A stretch of 64,000 bases of DNA from Alloactinosynnema sp. L-07 (GCF_900070365.1 NZ_LN850107.1:5580001-5644000), one strand, 5' to 3'. Positions 1 to 9,897 are shown, numbered from the stretch's first letter. Notes: generated by a model from the sequence alone, not told the origin. Program-made: numbers and translations.

Positions 1-1
1 G

Positions 2-751
2 GTCACCCTGGACGAGCTGGTCACCACGGCGCGCGACTGCGAGCGCGTCGGCGCCGCCATGATCCACATCCACATCCGCGGCGACGACCACAAGCCGTCG
101 TTGGACCCTCAGCGGCTCAAAGACACCGTCGACGCGGTTCGGGAGAACACCCGGCTGATCGTGCAGCTGTCCACCGGCGGCGCGGTGACCGACCCGGAGG
201 AGCACCGGCTGGGCGTGCTCGACGCGATGCCCGACTCGGCGTCGTGCTCGATGGGCACGGTCAACTTCGGCGACGACGTGTTCCTCAACCGCTGGGAGTT
301 CATCGTCGAGCTGCACAAGCGGATGCAGGAGCGGGGCATCGTCCCGGAGTACGAGATCTTCGACCTCGGCCACCTGACCTCGCTGCGCAGGCTGCTCGAC
401 CAGCACGGCCTGCCCGCGGGCGGCCACGTGCACCTCGACCTGGTGATGGGCGTCCCCGGTGGCATGCCGGGCGACACCGAGACGCTGGCCGCGGCGCTGC
501 GGCTGATCCCCGAAGGCGCGACGTTCTCGGCGACCGGCGTCGGCCGGACCACGCTGCCGGTACTGTTCGCCGCGTTGTCCGCGGGTGGGCACGTCCGGGT
601 GGGGATGGAGGACACCATCTCCTACGCCAAGGGCGAGCGGGTCAAGGACAACGCCCAGCTCGTGGCCAGGGCCTCGGGTCTGGCCCGGATCGCGCAGCGG
701 CCGCCGATCGGGCCGGACGAGGCACGGGTACTGCTGGGAGTAACGAGCTAG
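2..751 (+). CDS. Beta-keto acid cleavage enzyme (BKACE, DUF849), 5' partial
   Basis: The open frame runs in from before the window, so the N-terminus is missing. Visible family marks are the metal-binding HIHIR strand near the left edge, SMGTVNFGDD, HVHLDLVMGVPGG, FSATGVGRTTLPV and a late GMEDT whose Glu is the third metal-ligand candidate. BKACE enzymes are zinc-dependent TIM-barrel proteins that condense a beta-keto acid with acetyl-CoA and cleave it to a CoA ester and acetoacetate; the founding member acts on 3-keto-5-aminohexanoate in lysine fermentation. Substrate cannot be read from sequence here. The C-terminus is complete, with a TAG at 749-751, and the next gene follows closely on the same strand. 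Confidence 0.85.
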   Translation, partial: VTLDELVTTARDCERVGAAMIHIHIRGDDHKPSLDPQRLKDTVDAVRENTRLIVQLSTGGAVTDPEEHRLGVLDAMPDSASCSMGTVNFGDDVFLNRWEFIVELHKRMQERGIVPEYEIFDLGHLTSLRRLLDQHGLPAGGHVHLDLVMGVPGGMPGDTETLAAALRLIPEGATFSATGVGRTTLPVLFAALSAGGHVRVGMEDTISYAKGERVKDNAQLVARASGLARIAQRPPIGPDEARVLLGVTS

Positions 752-795
752 TCGAAGATATGGCGGTCGGCCGGCAGATATCGGAGGATGTCCGC

Positions 796-1365
796 GTGAT
801 CGAAGTCCGCCCTGGTGGGCGCAGGCGCATCGACCGGGTGCTGTCACCGGACTATGTCGACAATCTCGACCAGCTCGACCTCGCCGAGGTCCGCGCCCGG
901 CGCGACGACGCCGCGCAGGAGGAGACCGACCTGTCCTACCTGCGCAGACTCCTGCACGGCCGGATCGACATCGTCAAGGCCGAGCAGAAGCGCCGGGCCA
1001 CCGGCGGCTCCCAGTCCGTGGTCGACCAACTCGCCGCGATCCTCGCCGACAACGCGGTCGGCCCGGCGATGGGCTCCGGCCGCCACCAGATGATGGAGCC
1101 CTCCCGCGCCGAGGCCCACCGCAGGCACGTCGAGGCCCTGGTCTCCGACGCCGACCTGACCGACGTCGGCTCGCTGCCCGACGACCGGCTCGCGCTGGCC
1201 CTGCACACGTATCAGGCGGAGGAGGAGTCGGTCTCCCAGCGCCGCCGCGAGGTGCAGGTGGTCATGGATTTGCTCAACGACCAGATCGGCAGCCGCTACC
1301 GGGCGGGCAGTGCCTCGGTCGACGACCTGCTCGCCGCCGAGCGGGCGAAGAGAGAGCCACACTGA
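796..1365 (+). CDS. rsiG: RsiG-like c-di-GMP-responsive anti-sigma factor
   Basis: A 189-residue, charged, helical soluble protein. It carries two copies of the c-di-GMP-binding signature E-x3-S-x2-R-x3-Q-x3-D described for Streptomyces RsiG: E43/S47/R50/H54/D58, where His replaces Gln, and a perfect E143/S147/R150/Q154/D158. In Streptomyces, RsiG bound to c-di-GMP sequesters the sporulation sigma factor WhiG, so a role in developmental timing is the natural inference; WhiG itself is not in the window. I chose GTG 796 because GGAGG at 783-787 sits 8 bases upstream; an in-frame ATG at 760 would add 12 residues. Asparaginase follows after 8 bases, probably in the same transcript. Family assignment is strong; partner and phenotype are inferred. 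Confidence 0.85.
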   Translation: MIEVRPGGRRRIDRVLSPDYVDNLDQLDLAEVRARRDDAAQEETDLSYLRRLLHGRIDIVKAEQKRRATGGSQSVVDQLAAILADNAVGPAMGSGRHQMMEPSRAEAHRRHVEALVSDADLTDVGSLPDDRLALALHTYQAEEESVSQRRREVQVVMDLLNDQIGSRYRAGSASVDDLLAAERAKREPH

Positions 1366-1373
1366 ACCCCGTA

Positions 1374-2324
1374 TTGGTCGAAGTCCTCCGCTCCGGATTC
1401 GTGGAGTCCGTACACCGCGGCTCCGTCGTCGTGCTCGCCCCGGACGGCACCATCCGGCTCGCGCTCGGCGAGGTCAACGAGCCGGTGTTCACCCGGTCGT
1501 GCAACAAGCCGCTGCAGGCCCTCGGCCTCCTGCGCGCGGGCCTCGACCTCCCCGACGACGCCGACTTGGCGGTGGGCTGCGCGTCGCACAGCGGCGAGGC
1601 CGAGCATGTCGAGCAAGTGCTCGGGATTCTCGGCAAGAACGGGCTCACCGAGACCGACCTGGGCTGCCCCCCGGACTGGCCGCTCAACAAGGCCAGCAGG
1701 CACCGGGTCATCGCCAGCGGCGGCGGCAAGCGCGCGGCGGCGATGAACTGCTCCGGCAAGCACGCGGCGATGCTGGCCACGGCTGTGCAGCAGGGCTGGG
1801 ACGTGCGGGACTATCTGAGTCCAGACCACCCGGCACAGACCGCGATCGCCGAGACCGTCACCGAGATGACCGGCGAACACATCACCACAATCGGCGTCGA
1901 CGGCTGCGGAGCGCCGCTGTTCGCACTGACCCTGTCGGGGCTGGCGACCGGCTACACCCGACTGGTCTTGGCCGAACCCGGCACCCGGCGTCGCCGCGTC
2001 GCCGACGCCATGCGGCACCATCCGTATCTGGTGGGTGGCACCGATCGGGACGACACCGAGCTGATGCAGGCCATTCCCGGTGTGTTGGTCAAGGGCGGGG
2101 CTGAGGGCGTGCACGGGATGGTGCTTGCCGATGGCACCGCGGTCGCGATGAAGATCGACGACGGTTCACCTCGACCTCGCACGCCGATCTTGGTTGGCGT
2201 ACTCCGCGCCTTGGGCTACGACGCTCCGGCCTTGGCAGACATGGCAGAACGGGATGTCCTCGGCGGCGGCGTCCCCGTCGGCGCCGCTCGCCTACGCGAC
2301 GGCCTGCTGGACGACCTCGTCTAG
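1374..2324 (+). CDS. L-asparaginase II family protein
   Basis: A 316-residue protein of the thermolabile asparaginase II family (PF06089), which hydrolyses L-asparagine to aspartate and ammonia. It has the family's N-terminal VEVLRSGFVESVHRG, TRSCNKPLQ, the AVGCASHSGE block, NCSGKHAAML and VDGCGAP motifs, where the conserved Ser, Lys and Cys residues cluster. There is no signal peptide, so it is cytoplasmic. Start: the TTG at 1374 gives the called length; a CTG at 1362 (reading MNPVLVEVL) overlapping the previous stop is an alternative, because no ATG or GTG is available. It sits 8 bases after the RsiG homologue, so translational coupling is possible. Confidence 0.88.
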   Translation: MVEVLRSGFVESVHRGSVVVLAPDGTIRLALGEVNEPVFTRSCNKPLQALGLLRAGLDLPDDADLAVGCASHSGEAEHVEQVLGILGKNGLTETDLGCPPDWPLNKASRHRVIASGGGKRAAAMNCSGKHAAMLATAVQQGWDVRDYLSPDHPAQTAIAETVTEMTGEHITTIGVDGCGAPLFALTLSGLATGYTRLVLAEPGTRRRRVADAMRHHPYLVGGTDRDDTELMQAIPGVLVKGGAEGVHGMVLADGTAVAMKIDDGSPRPRTPILVGVLRALGYDAPALADMAERDVLGGGVPVGAARLRDGLLDDLV

Positions 2325-2330
2325 CAGGCC
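2301..2330 (+). terminator. Hairpin over the asparaginase stop codon
   Basis: GGCCTGCT at 2301-2308 pairs with AGCAGGCC at 2323-2330, an 8-bp stem spanning the TAG at 2322-2324. It lies between the convergent asparaginase and small hypothetical genes. No U-tract follows, so this is a weak terminator candidate. Confidence 0.35.
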
Positions 2331-2342
2331 TGTTGGGTTCGC

Positions 2343-2585
2343 TCACCCACCGACGAGAACTTCATCGCCGTGTTCTCCTTCGGCTTCGATCAATGCGTCC
2401 ATCTCGCGCAATGCGCCGGTGCCAAGTTCCACGAACCTTCGTAGCGCGTCCCCATCGAACACGAACTCGAAGTCGTCGCGGGCACCACCGAACACGAAAA
2501 CGACGTAATCGCCGTCGTGGACCCGAGACTGCATCGAACACCCTCGCCGGACGGCAACCCACGTGCCCACTTTCAGTTGTTCCAT
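2343..2585 (-). CDS. Small conserved-type hypothetical protein beside HTH/DUF397 pair
   Basis: An 80-residue acidic protein beginning MEQLKVGTWVAVRRG, with a central RVHDGDYVVFVFGG strand pattern and a helical FDGDALRRFVELGTGALREMD segment. No catalytic motif, signal peptide or membrane segment is visible. I recall similar small proteins beside XRE/DUF397 genes in actinomycetes, and this one lies just upstream of such a pair on the opposite strand (170 bases between starts). That arrangement suggests it belongs to the same regulatory unit, perhaps as another partner of the regulator. Function unknown. Confidence 0.6.
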   Translation of the reverse strand: MEQLKVGTWVAVRRGCSMQSRVHDGDYVVFVFGGARDDFEFVFDGDALRRFVELGTGALREMDALIEAEGEHGDEVLVGG

Positions 2586-2757
2586 GATCTACAACCTCCG
2601 AAAGGTTCCAAGTCGTCTTCTCGCCACTTGCCCGAACGACCGATATGGATGAACCATAACTGGAAGCCTTCCATCTCGCATGTCGTCCACCTGAGGGAAC
2701 TGCGCGAGTAGGTGAAGCGACCGGCAGACTGGGACATCACGAGCGGGGAGGTTTTTG

Positions 2758-3642
2758 TTGAGCAGCACGGTCAGTCCGGTCCAGAGCAGGCGATTGGCAC
2801 GCACGTTGCGGCGCTGGCGCGAACGCGCCGGATACTCGGTGGAACGAGCGGCGGACGAGCTGCTCTGCGGTTCGGGCACCGTCTCCCGCATGGAGACAGG
2901 TGGCAGCGCCGAACCCCTGCGTGTCAAAGCCGCCCTTGAGCTGTACGGCGCACCTGGGCACGTGATCGCCGACATGGTTGAAGCCGCCAAACAACGCCGA
3001 CGGCGCGGCGTGCTGCGCCGCCCGTACTACGACTTCGTGTCCCACACCTTCGCCGAGTACCTCGACCTGGAGAACGAAGCCGCCGAACTGTCCTGCTTCC
3101 AGAGCGACATCGTCCACGGCCTACTCCAGACTCCGTCCTACGCACGCGCGCTGATCAACAGCGGAGGCGAGGTCATTGACGCCGCGGACATGGACAAGTT
3201 TCTCGCCCTGCGCATGGAGCGCCAGCAACGCCTGACCGGGGACAACCCGCTGGTGCTGCGCGTCATACTCGTTGAAGCGGCGCTCTACACCGAGGTCGGC
3301 GGCAAGGCTGTTCTCAATGACCAGCTCCGGCACCTCATCGACGTCTCGGAGTCGGCGGCCAACGTTGAAGTTCGTGTACTTCCCTTCACCGCGGGCGGCC
3401 ATCCCGCCGTGGGTTGCAACTTCACAGTCGTCGCATTCCCTGGCATCGACGAAGCCGAGCCAGAAGTGATCTACACCGAGAACGTCGTCAACTTCGTCCT
3501 GCAGGACGACGCCGCTGAAGTCGTCCGCTTCCAGCGCATCTATGATCAGGTATGGGGGATGACGCTCTCCCCTACCGCGTCGGCCGAACTGATCCGACGC
3601 GCGATCTCCAAGCTCCACTCCCGAGGAGGGGACCCGCAATGA
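2758..3642 (+). CDS. XRE-family HTH regulator with DUF5753 C-terminal domain
   Basis: A DNA-binding regulator of the actinomycete family paired with DUF397 proteins. Residues about 10-65 form a Cro/C1-type helix-turn-helix (RRLARTLRRWRERAGYS, then AADELLCGSGTVSRMETG); the rest is the DUF5753 domain, with the typical SCFQSDIVHGLLQTPSYAR and VRVLPFTAGGHPA motifs. In Streptomyces the related BldB/WhiJ-like and AbaA-like loci use such pairs in development and antibiotic control. Start: TTG codons occur at 2755 and 2758; GGGGAG at 2745-2750 is better spaced for 2758. The stop overlaps the start of the downstream DUF397 gene, so the two are translationally coupled. Confidence 0.9.
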   Translation: MSSTVSPVQSRRLARTLRRWRERAGYSVERAADELLCGSGTVSRMETGGSAEPLRVKAALELYGAPGHVIADMVEAAKQRRRRGVLRRPYYDFVSHTFAEYLDLENEAAELSCFQSDIVHGLLQTPSYARALINSGGEVIDAADMDKFLALRMERQQRLTGDNPLVLRVILVEAALYTEVGGKAVLNDQLRHLIDVSESAANVEVRVLPFTAGGHPAVGCNFTVVAFPGIDEAEPEVIYTENVVNFVLQDDAAEVVRFQRIYDQVWGMTLSPTASAELIRRAISKLHSRGGDPQ

Positions 3643-3842
3643 TCAATGAAACCCTCTCCCACGCGCGGTGGCGGAAGAGTTCCAAGTCGCAACCCAACGG
3701 CTCTTGCGTCGAACTGGCAACCGACGGCACGACGTGGGGTGCGATACGCGACAGCAAGCACCCCAATGGCGTGCCGGTCCTGCTTCCGGTCAACGCACTC
3801 ACGACGCTCATCCGAACTGCTCCCAAACTGGGCGTCGAATAG
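3639..3842 (+). CDS. DUF397 domain-containing protein
   Basis: A 67-residue protein with the complete DUF397 pattern: ARWRKSSKSQPNGSCVELA near the start and an IRDSKHPNG block, ending in a hydrophobic helix. These small proteins are the usual partners of the XRE/DUF5753 regulator encoded immediately upstream and are thought to modulate it. The ATG at 3639 overlaps the upstream TGA as ATGA, with GAGGAGGGG at 3623-3631 as ribosome-binding site. Genetic coupling and pairing are seen directly; the modulatory role is inferred from studied loci such as whiJ. Confidence 0.9.
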   Translation: MINETLSHARWRKSSKSQPNGSCVELATDGTTWGAIRDSKHPNGVPVLLPVNALTTLIRTAPKLGVE

Positions 3843-3937
3843 CCCCGAGGCTCCCGCCACGTCAGGAGTCCTGACGTCGCAGCCCGCCCGGCCAGTCTAT
3901 CGGCGATGCCGGCGGAAGCGGCCCGTTGTGTACAGGA

Positions 3938-4009
3938 TGTGGATAACTGCCATCAACTGTGCACAACTGCGGTTCTGCCTGTGGACAACCGCCAGCGCCC
4001 TGTGGGCAA
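3938..4009 (+). promoter_or_regulatory. Array of four DnaA-box-like 9-mers
   Basis: Between the convergent DUF397 gene and the next gene are TGTGGATAA (3938-3946, complement of the classical box TTATCCACA), TGTGCACAA (3958-3966), TGTGGACAA (3980-3988, complement of the actinobacterial box TTGTCCACA) and TGTGGGCAA (4001-4009). All four face the same way, with start-to-start spacings of 20, 22 and 21 bases, about two helical turns. A weaker TGTGTACAG lies at 3927. There is no dnaA or dnaN nearby, so it is not a typical oriC; it could be a DnaA-titration or regulatory site. Confidence 0.5.
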
Positions 4010-4011
4010 CC

Positions 4012-4896
4012 TCAGTTGAAGCGCTCCCGTACGGCCAAGGCGGCCCAGAAGTCGCGCAGGCGGCCGAAGCGTTCGGCGACCTGGGCCGCGTCTGAGGATT
4101 CGAGCGCGTCGAGGATGGCGTTGACGTCCTCCGCCGAGGAGTCTTCGACCAGTTCCTCGTCATCGAGTAGTTGGACCAGGCCGCCGTAGTCGAGTTCCAC
4201 GGCTGAGCCGGGGGCGAAATTCTCCAGCCAGCGGGCCGTGTCGATCAGGACCTTGGTGGGGCCCGCGTCGCCGAAGGTGGATTCGGCCAGGTCTCGGGCG
4301 CGTTCCACGCGGCGGCGGGCGTCGCCGAGGGAGACGCGCCAGTAGACCTGGCGGCGGGGGTCGTCGCGGGGGGCGATGACGACGTGGCGGTGGGCGGGTT
4401 CGACCAGGGCGAACCAGGGCAAGGGGACAGTCCACGTGGTCGACACGACATGCACGGCGCCGTTGGGCAGTTCGTTGAGGACCGTCGTGGCGCGGGCGCG
4501 GATGACCTCCGGCGGGACGCTCAGCGCCGCCGTGCGCAGGGTCGGGGTGGAGGTGGCCAGGAAGCCCACGAGGGCGGCCGCGGAGCGGGCGCGCACGTCC
4601 AAGGGGCAGACCAGCGGGCCGGGGCCGACTTGGGACCGCTCGCAGTGCACCGACGCCGGGTCGATCACCAGGACGTCGCGGACCGAGCTGGGGGCTGGTC
4701 GGCCGTCGGTCAGTTCGCCCGGCAGGGTCGCCTTGGCGCGCTGTGACTTGAGCCACACCTCACGTTCGCGGATGCCTGCCTCGGCGTGGTCGACCGCACC
4801 GTCCTCGACGACCGCGCGGAGCAGATCGCCTAGGGATCCACCGAAAGAGGACAACGGTTCGTACACCCGGAGGTAGGCGACGAACGGACGAGGCAC
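4012..4896 (-). CDS. Conserved-type actinobacterial hypothetical protein
   Basis: A 294-residue soluble protein beginning MPRPFVAYLRVYEPLSSFGG from a GTG. It contains a GDLLRAVVEDG helix, a region rich in Trp and Pro (VVSTTWTVPLPWFALVEP), an IAPRDDPRRQVYWRVSLGDARRRVERAR block and an acidic C-terminal stretch (LLDDEELVEDSSAEDV). No known catalytic motif, signal peptide or membrane segment is seen. I do not recognise a function. It stands alone on the minus strand, converging with the DUF397 gene across the DnaA-box-like array. The length and even codon use support a real gene. Confidence 0.7.
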   Translation of the reverse strand: MPRPFVAYLRVYEPLSSFGGSLGDLLRAVVEDGAVDHAEAGIREREVWLKSQRAKATLPGELTDGRPAPSSVRDVLVIDPASVHCERSQVGPGPLVCPLDVRARSAAALVGFLATSTPTLRTAALSVPPEVIRARATTVLNELPNGAVHVVSTTWTVPLPWFALVEPAHRHVVIAPRDDPRRQVYWRVSLGDARRRVERARDLAESTFGDAGPTKVLIDTARWLENFAPGSAVELDYGGLVQLLDDEELVEDSSAEDVNAILDALESSDAAQVAERFGRLRDFWAALAVRERFN

Positions 4897-5089
4897 CCGC
4901 CCATGCTGTCACGTCACTACAGGGTCGACGCCCTCGGGCGCGCTTCGACACGATGTCGGGTTATGCACACCATGCCGCGTCGCATCGAACCCCTCTGACA
5001 CGGTACGGTAGTTAGCAGGAATCAACTGTCGACATCTACGGGGCCGCCGTTCCCCCGGCCGCCCCGTCACTGTGCGAGGGGGTCGAGCC

Positions 5090-5272
5090 ATGGGGCGCGG
5101 CCGAGCTAAGGCCAAGCAGACGAAGGTGGCCCGGGAGCTCAAGTACAGCTCACACGCCACGGACTTCGACGCCCTGCAGCGTGAGCTGTCGGGCGGCAAA
5201 GACGACGGTCACGAGACCCGTGACCAATTCGACGACTCGTCCGACGACGAGTACGACGAATATCGGCGATGA
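5090..5272 (+). CDS. DUF3073 family protein
   Basis: A 60-residue protein with the characteristic DUF3073 N-terminus MGRGRAKAKQTKVAREL, followed by KYSSHATDFDALQREL and a very acidic tail (Asp/Glu/Tyr-rich). The family is near-universal in Actinobacteria and of unknown function; the basic head and acidic tail suggest nucleic-acid or protein association. In mycobacteria the homologue is encoded next to purM, and here purM lies about 2 kb away. The ATG at 5090 is preceded by GAGGGGG (5076-5082). Two strong hairpins follow the stop. Confidence 0.9.
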   Translation: MGRGRAKAKQTKVARELKYSSHATDFDALQRELSGGKDDGHETRDQFDDSSDDEYDEYRR

Positions 5273-5276
5273 CTCA

Positions 5277-5301
5277 GGGTCCGTCACCAGTTGACGGACC
5301 C
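5277..5301. terminator. Stem-loop after the DUF3073 gene
   Basis: A perfect 10-bp stem, GGGTCCGTCA (5277-5286) with TGACGGACCC (5292-5301), and a CCAGT loop, begins 4 bases after the DUF3073 stop. It is a typical GC-rich actinomycete terminator without a U-tract. Confidence 0.8.
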
Positions 5302-5333
5302 ACACACTCGCCGCACTCCCCCTCTTCCAACCC

Positions 5334-5368
5334 GTGAAGGCCGCCCCTTGTCTTGGAGCGGCCTTCAC
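5334..5368. terminator. Second stem-loop between convergent genes
   Basis: A perfect 11-bp stem, GTGAAGGCCGC (5334-5344) with GCGGCCTTCAC (5358-5368), and a 13-base loop. It lies between DUF3073 (+) and the flavin reductase (-), so it can serve both strands, in tandem with the hairpin at 5277-5301. Confidence 0.8.
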
Positions 5369-5413
5369 GGTCCGACCCGGGGCCTCGACACCCAGCTTCT
5401 CTTTGGCGTGCCC

Positions 5414-6538
<1,125 letters not shown>

Positions 6539-6967
6539 TCAGTCTATGGGAGGCGTCCGCCTGCCCCGCTTGGTCTCCGCGCGCTGCTTCTTCGCCGTGA
6601 TCCGTCGTTCCTTGGCGCCCCGCGACGGCTTGGTCGCCCGACGCGCGGGCGGCGGCGGCTCGGCGGCTTGACGCAGGAGCATCGCGAGGCGCTCGCGGGC
6701 GGCCTGGCGGTTGGCCAACTGCGCGCGGTACTCGCTGGCGGCGATGGTGACGACGCCGTCGACGAGCCTGCTGCCTAGGCGGGCGAGCATTCGGACGCGC
6801 AGGTCGTCGGGGACCGAGGGGGAATGCTTGACGTCGAACGACAGCTCGACGCGGCTGTCGGCGGTGTTCACGCCCTGGCCGCCGGGACCCGACGACCGAG
6901 AGAACCGCTCACGCAGCTCGGCCGCTGGGATCACCAGCTTCGTGGACACCACCAACTCTTCGTTCAC
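6539..6967 (-). CDS. arfB: Alternative ribosome-rescue factor ArfB (peptidyl-tRNA hydrolase)
   Basis: A 142-residue release-factor homologue. It has the catalytic SSGPGGQGVNTADSRVELSFD block with the GGQ tripeptide that hydrolyses peptidyl-tRNA, and the long basic C-terminal tail (KPSRGAKERRITAKKQRAETKR) that senses the empty mRNA channel on stalled ribosomes. It lacks the codon-recognition domain of RF1/RF2, as expected. It is flanked by the OYE gene downstream on the same strand and by a large palindromic region upstream that separates it from purM. Confidence 0.93.
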   Translation of the reverse strand: MNEELVVSTKLVIPAAELRERFSRSSGPGGQGVNTADSRVELSFDVKHSPSVPDDLRVRMLARLGSRLVDGVVTIAASEYRAQLANRQAARERLAMLLRQAAEPPPPARRATKPSRGAKERRITAKKQRAETKRGRRTPPID

Positions 6968-7034
6968 ATGAGAAAGGATGCCCTACCAGCGCAATCTCTT
7001 TATGTGTGCCTGTTGGCCAACTTGCGTCTGGGGT

Positions 7035-7173
7035 GCCTGTTCGGGTGGTTCGCCTTGATTTGGGGCCCCTCGAATGGGCCTGCGCGGGTCTAAAAGGTGG
7101 GCCAGGTGAAGCCCACCCGCGCCGAAAGTTTAGGCCCATTCACCCCAAATCAAGGCGAACCACCCGAACAGGC
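7035..7173. repeat. 139-bp nested palindrome with perfect 31-bp arms
   Basis: Bases 7035-7065 are the exact reverse complement of 7143-7173. Inside lie further nested pairings: GAATGGGCCT (7072-7081) with AGGCCCATTC (7132-7141), GCGCGGG (7082-7088) with CCCGCGC (7116-7122), and an inner GGTGGGC/GCCCACC hairpin. The whole could fold into one long cruciform or RNA hairpin. It lies between purM and arfB, both on the minus strand, and has no coding signal. It resembles the 10682-10832 element in layout. Confidence 0.9.
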
Positions 7174-7177
7174 CGTT

Positions 7178-7233
7178 GATCTTGGCCCGGTGCGTTTAGC
7201 TGGTGGTGGCGATCTTGGCCCGGTGCGTTTAGC
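7178..7233 (+). repeat. Two perfect 23-bp direct repeats
   Basis: The same 23 bases, starting GATCTTGGCCCGG and ending GTTTAGC, occur at 7178-7200 and 7211-7233 with a period of 33. They fill the space between the large palindrome and the purM stop codon at 7236. Confidence 0.85.
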
Positions 7234-7235
7234 GC

Positions 7236-8327
<1,092 letters not shown>

Positions 8328-8352
8328 CGCTCGAATTCGGTGTCGTGGGTGG

Positions 8353-9897
8353 TCAGGGGCGCTGCAAAGCGTCCTCGGCACCGTACCCGGCGCTGAGAAC
8401 GGGGGCCGCGCTGCCCGCGATGCCCTTCTCGATTCCCTCAAGCAGGTGCTTTCCGATACGCGCGTCGTCGGGCAGCGGGATCGGGTACTCGCCGTCGAAG
8501 CAGGCCGAGCAGAGCCGGGTCCTTGGCTGCTCGCTCGCGGCGACCAGGGCCTCCAGGGAGACGTAGCCCAGCGTGTCCGCGCCGATCGAGCGGCGGATGC
8601 CGTCGAGGTCGAGTCCGTTGGCGATCAGCTCGGCCCGGGAGGCGAAGTCGATGCCGTAGAAGCACGGCCAGCGCACGGGCGGCGAGGCGATGCGGACGTG
8701 CACCTCCAGGGCGCCCGCTTCCCGCAGCATCCGCACGAGCGCGCGCTGGGTGTTGCCGCGCACCACCGAGTCATCCACCACGACGAGCCGCTTGCCGCGG
8801 ATGACGTCGCGCAGCGGGTTGAGCTTGAGCCGGATGCCGAGCTGGCGGATGGTCTGCGACGGCTGGATGAAGGTGCGCCCGACGTAGGCGTTCTTCACCA
8901 GGCCCGAGCCGTACGGGATGCCGCTGGCCTGGGCGTAGCCGATGGCGGCCGGGGTGCCGGACTCGGGCACCGGGATGACCAGGTCGGCCTCGGCGGGGAA
9001 CTCGGCGGCGAGCTTGCGGCCGATCTCGACCCGGGTGGCGTGCACGCCGCGGCCCGCGATGGTGGTGTCGGGCCGGGCGAGGTAGACGTATTCGAAGAGG
9101 CAGCCCTTGGGCTCCGGGGTGGCGAACCGCGACGAGCGCAGGCCCTCGGCGTCGATGGCGATCAGCTCGCCTGGCTCGACCTCGCGGACGAACGACGCGC
9201 CCACGATGTCGAGGGCGGCGGTCTCGCTGGCCACAACCCAGCCGCGCTCCAGCCTGCCGAGGACCAGCGGGCGCACGCCGTGCGGGTCGCGGGCGGCGTA
9301 GAGGGTGGACTCGTCGGAGAAGACCAGGCAGTAGGCGCCGCGCACTTCGGGCAGCAGGCGCAGGGCGGCCTGCTCGATGCCGATGTCGGCGGCGGTGGCC
9401 GCCAGCAGCCCGGTGAGCAGGTCGGAGTCGGTGGTGGCGCCGTTGCGGGCGACCGCCTTCATCTCGACAGCCTTGTCGCGCAGTTCGGCGGTGTTGACCA
9501 GGTTGCCGTTGTGGCCAAGGGACAGGCCGCTGCCGGTGGCGGTGGTCTTGAACGTGGGCTGGGCGTTCTCCCAGGTGGTCGAGCCAGTCGTGGAGTAGCG
9601 GCAGTGGCCGACCGCGACGTGCCCGCGCAGCGAGGACAGGACTTGCTCGTCGAAGACCTGGCTCACCAGCCCGAGGTCCTTGAACACCACGATCTGCTGG
9701 CCGTCGGCCACGGAGATGCCCGCGGCCTCCTGCCCACGGTGCTGCAACGCATACAGTCCGTAATAGGTGAGTTTCGCGACTTCCTCACCCGGGGCCCAGA
9801 CACCGAACACTCCGCATTCTTCGCGGGGCTCTGGTTCCGGCTGGTCGGCGTTGGGGTCGGATTCTGCAGGGCCAGTCAAGAACTGGTCGGTGACCAC
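8353..9897 (-). CDS. purF: Amidophosphoribosyltransferase
   Basis: A 514-residue PurF catalysing the committed step: PRPP plus glutamine to phosphoribosylamine. A short propeptide-like leader precedes the EECGVFGVW segment, whose Cys becomes the N-terminal nucleophile of the Ntn-type glutaminase domain; CRYSTTGSTTWENAQP and SLGHNGNLVN complete that domain. The phosphoribosyltransferase half has the PRPP motif RLVVVDDSVVRGNTQ. C-terminal Cys residues (TRLCSACFDGEYP) are where Bacillus-type enzymes bind an Fe-S cluster. It is the first gene of purF-purM and is divergent from a membrane-protein gene 92 bases away. Confidence 0.97.
   Translation of the reverse strand: MVTDQFLTGPAESDPNADQPEPEPREECGVFGVWAPGEEVAKLTYYGLYALQHRGQEAAGISVADGQQIVVFKDLGLVSQVFDEQVLSSLRGHVAVGHCRYSTTGSTTWENAQPTFKTTATGSGLSLGHNGNLVNTAELRDKAVEMKAVARNGATTDSDLLTGLLAATAADIGIEQAALRLLPEVRGAYCLVFSDESTLYAARDPHGVRPLVLGRLERGWVVASETAALDIVGASFVREVEPGELIAIDAEGLRSSRFATPEPKGCLFEYVYLARPDTTIAGRGVHATRVEIGRKLAAEFPAEADLVIPVPESGTPAAIGYAQASGIPYGSGLVKNAYVGRTFIQPSQTIRQLGIRLKLNPLRDVIRGKRLVVVDDSVVRGNTQRALVRMLREAGALEVHVRIASPPVRWPCFYGIDFASRAELIANGLDLDGIRRSIGADTLGYVSLEALVAASEQPRTRLCSACFDGEYPIPLPDDARIGKHLLEGIEKGIAGSAAPVLSAGYGAEDALQRP

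Noticed and set aside
3927..4009. Chromosomal origin oriC
   Set aside because: Although DnaA-like boxes are present, there is no dnaA, dnaN, recF or AT-rich unwinding region next to them.
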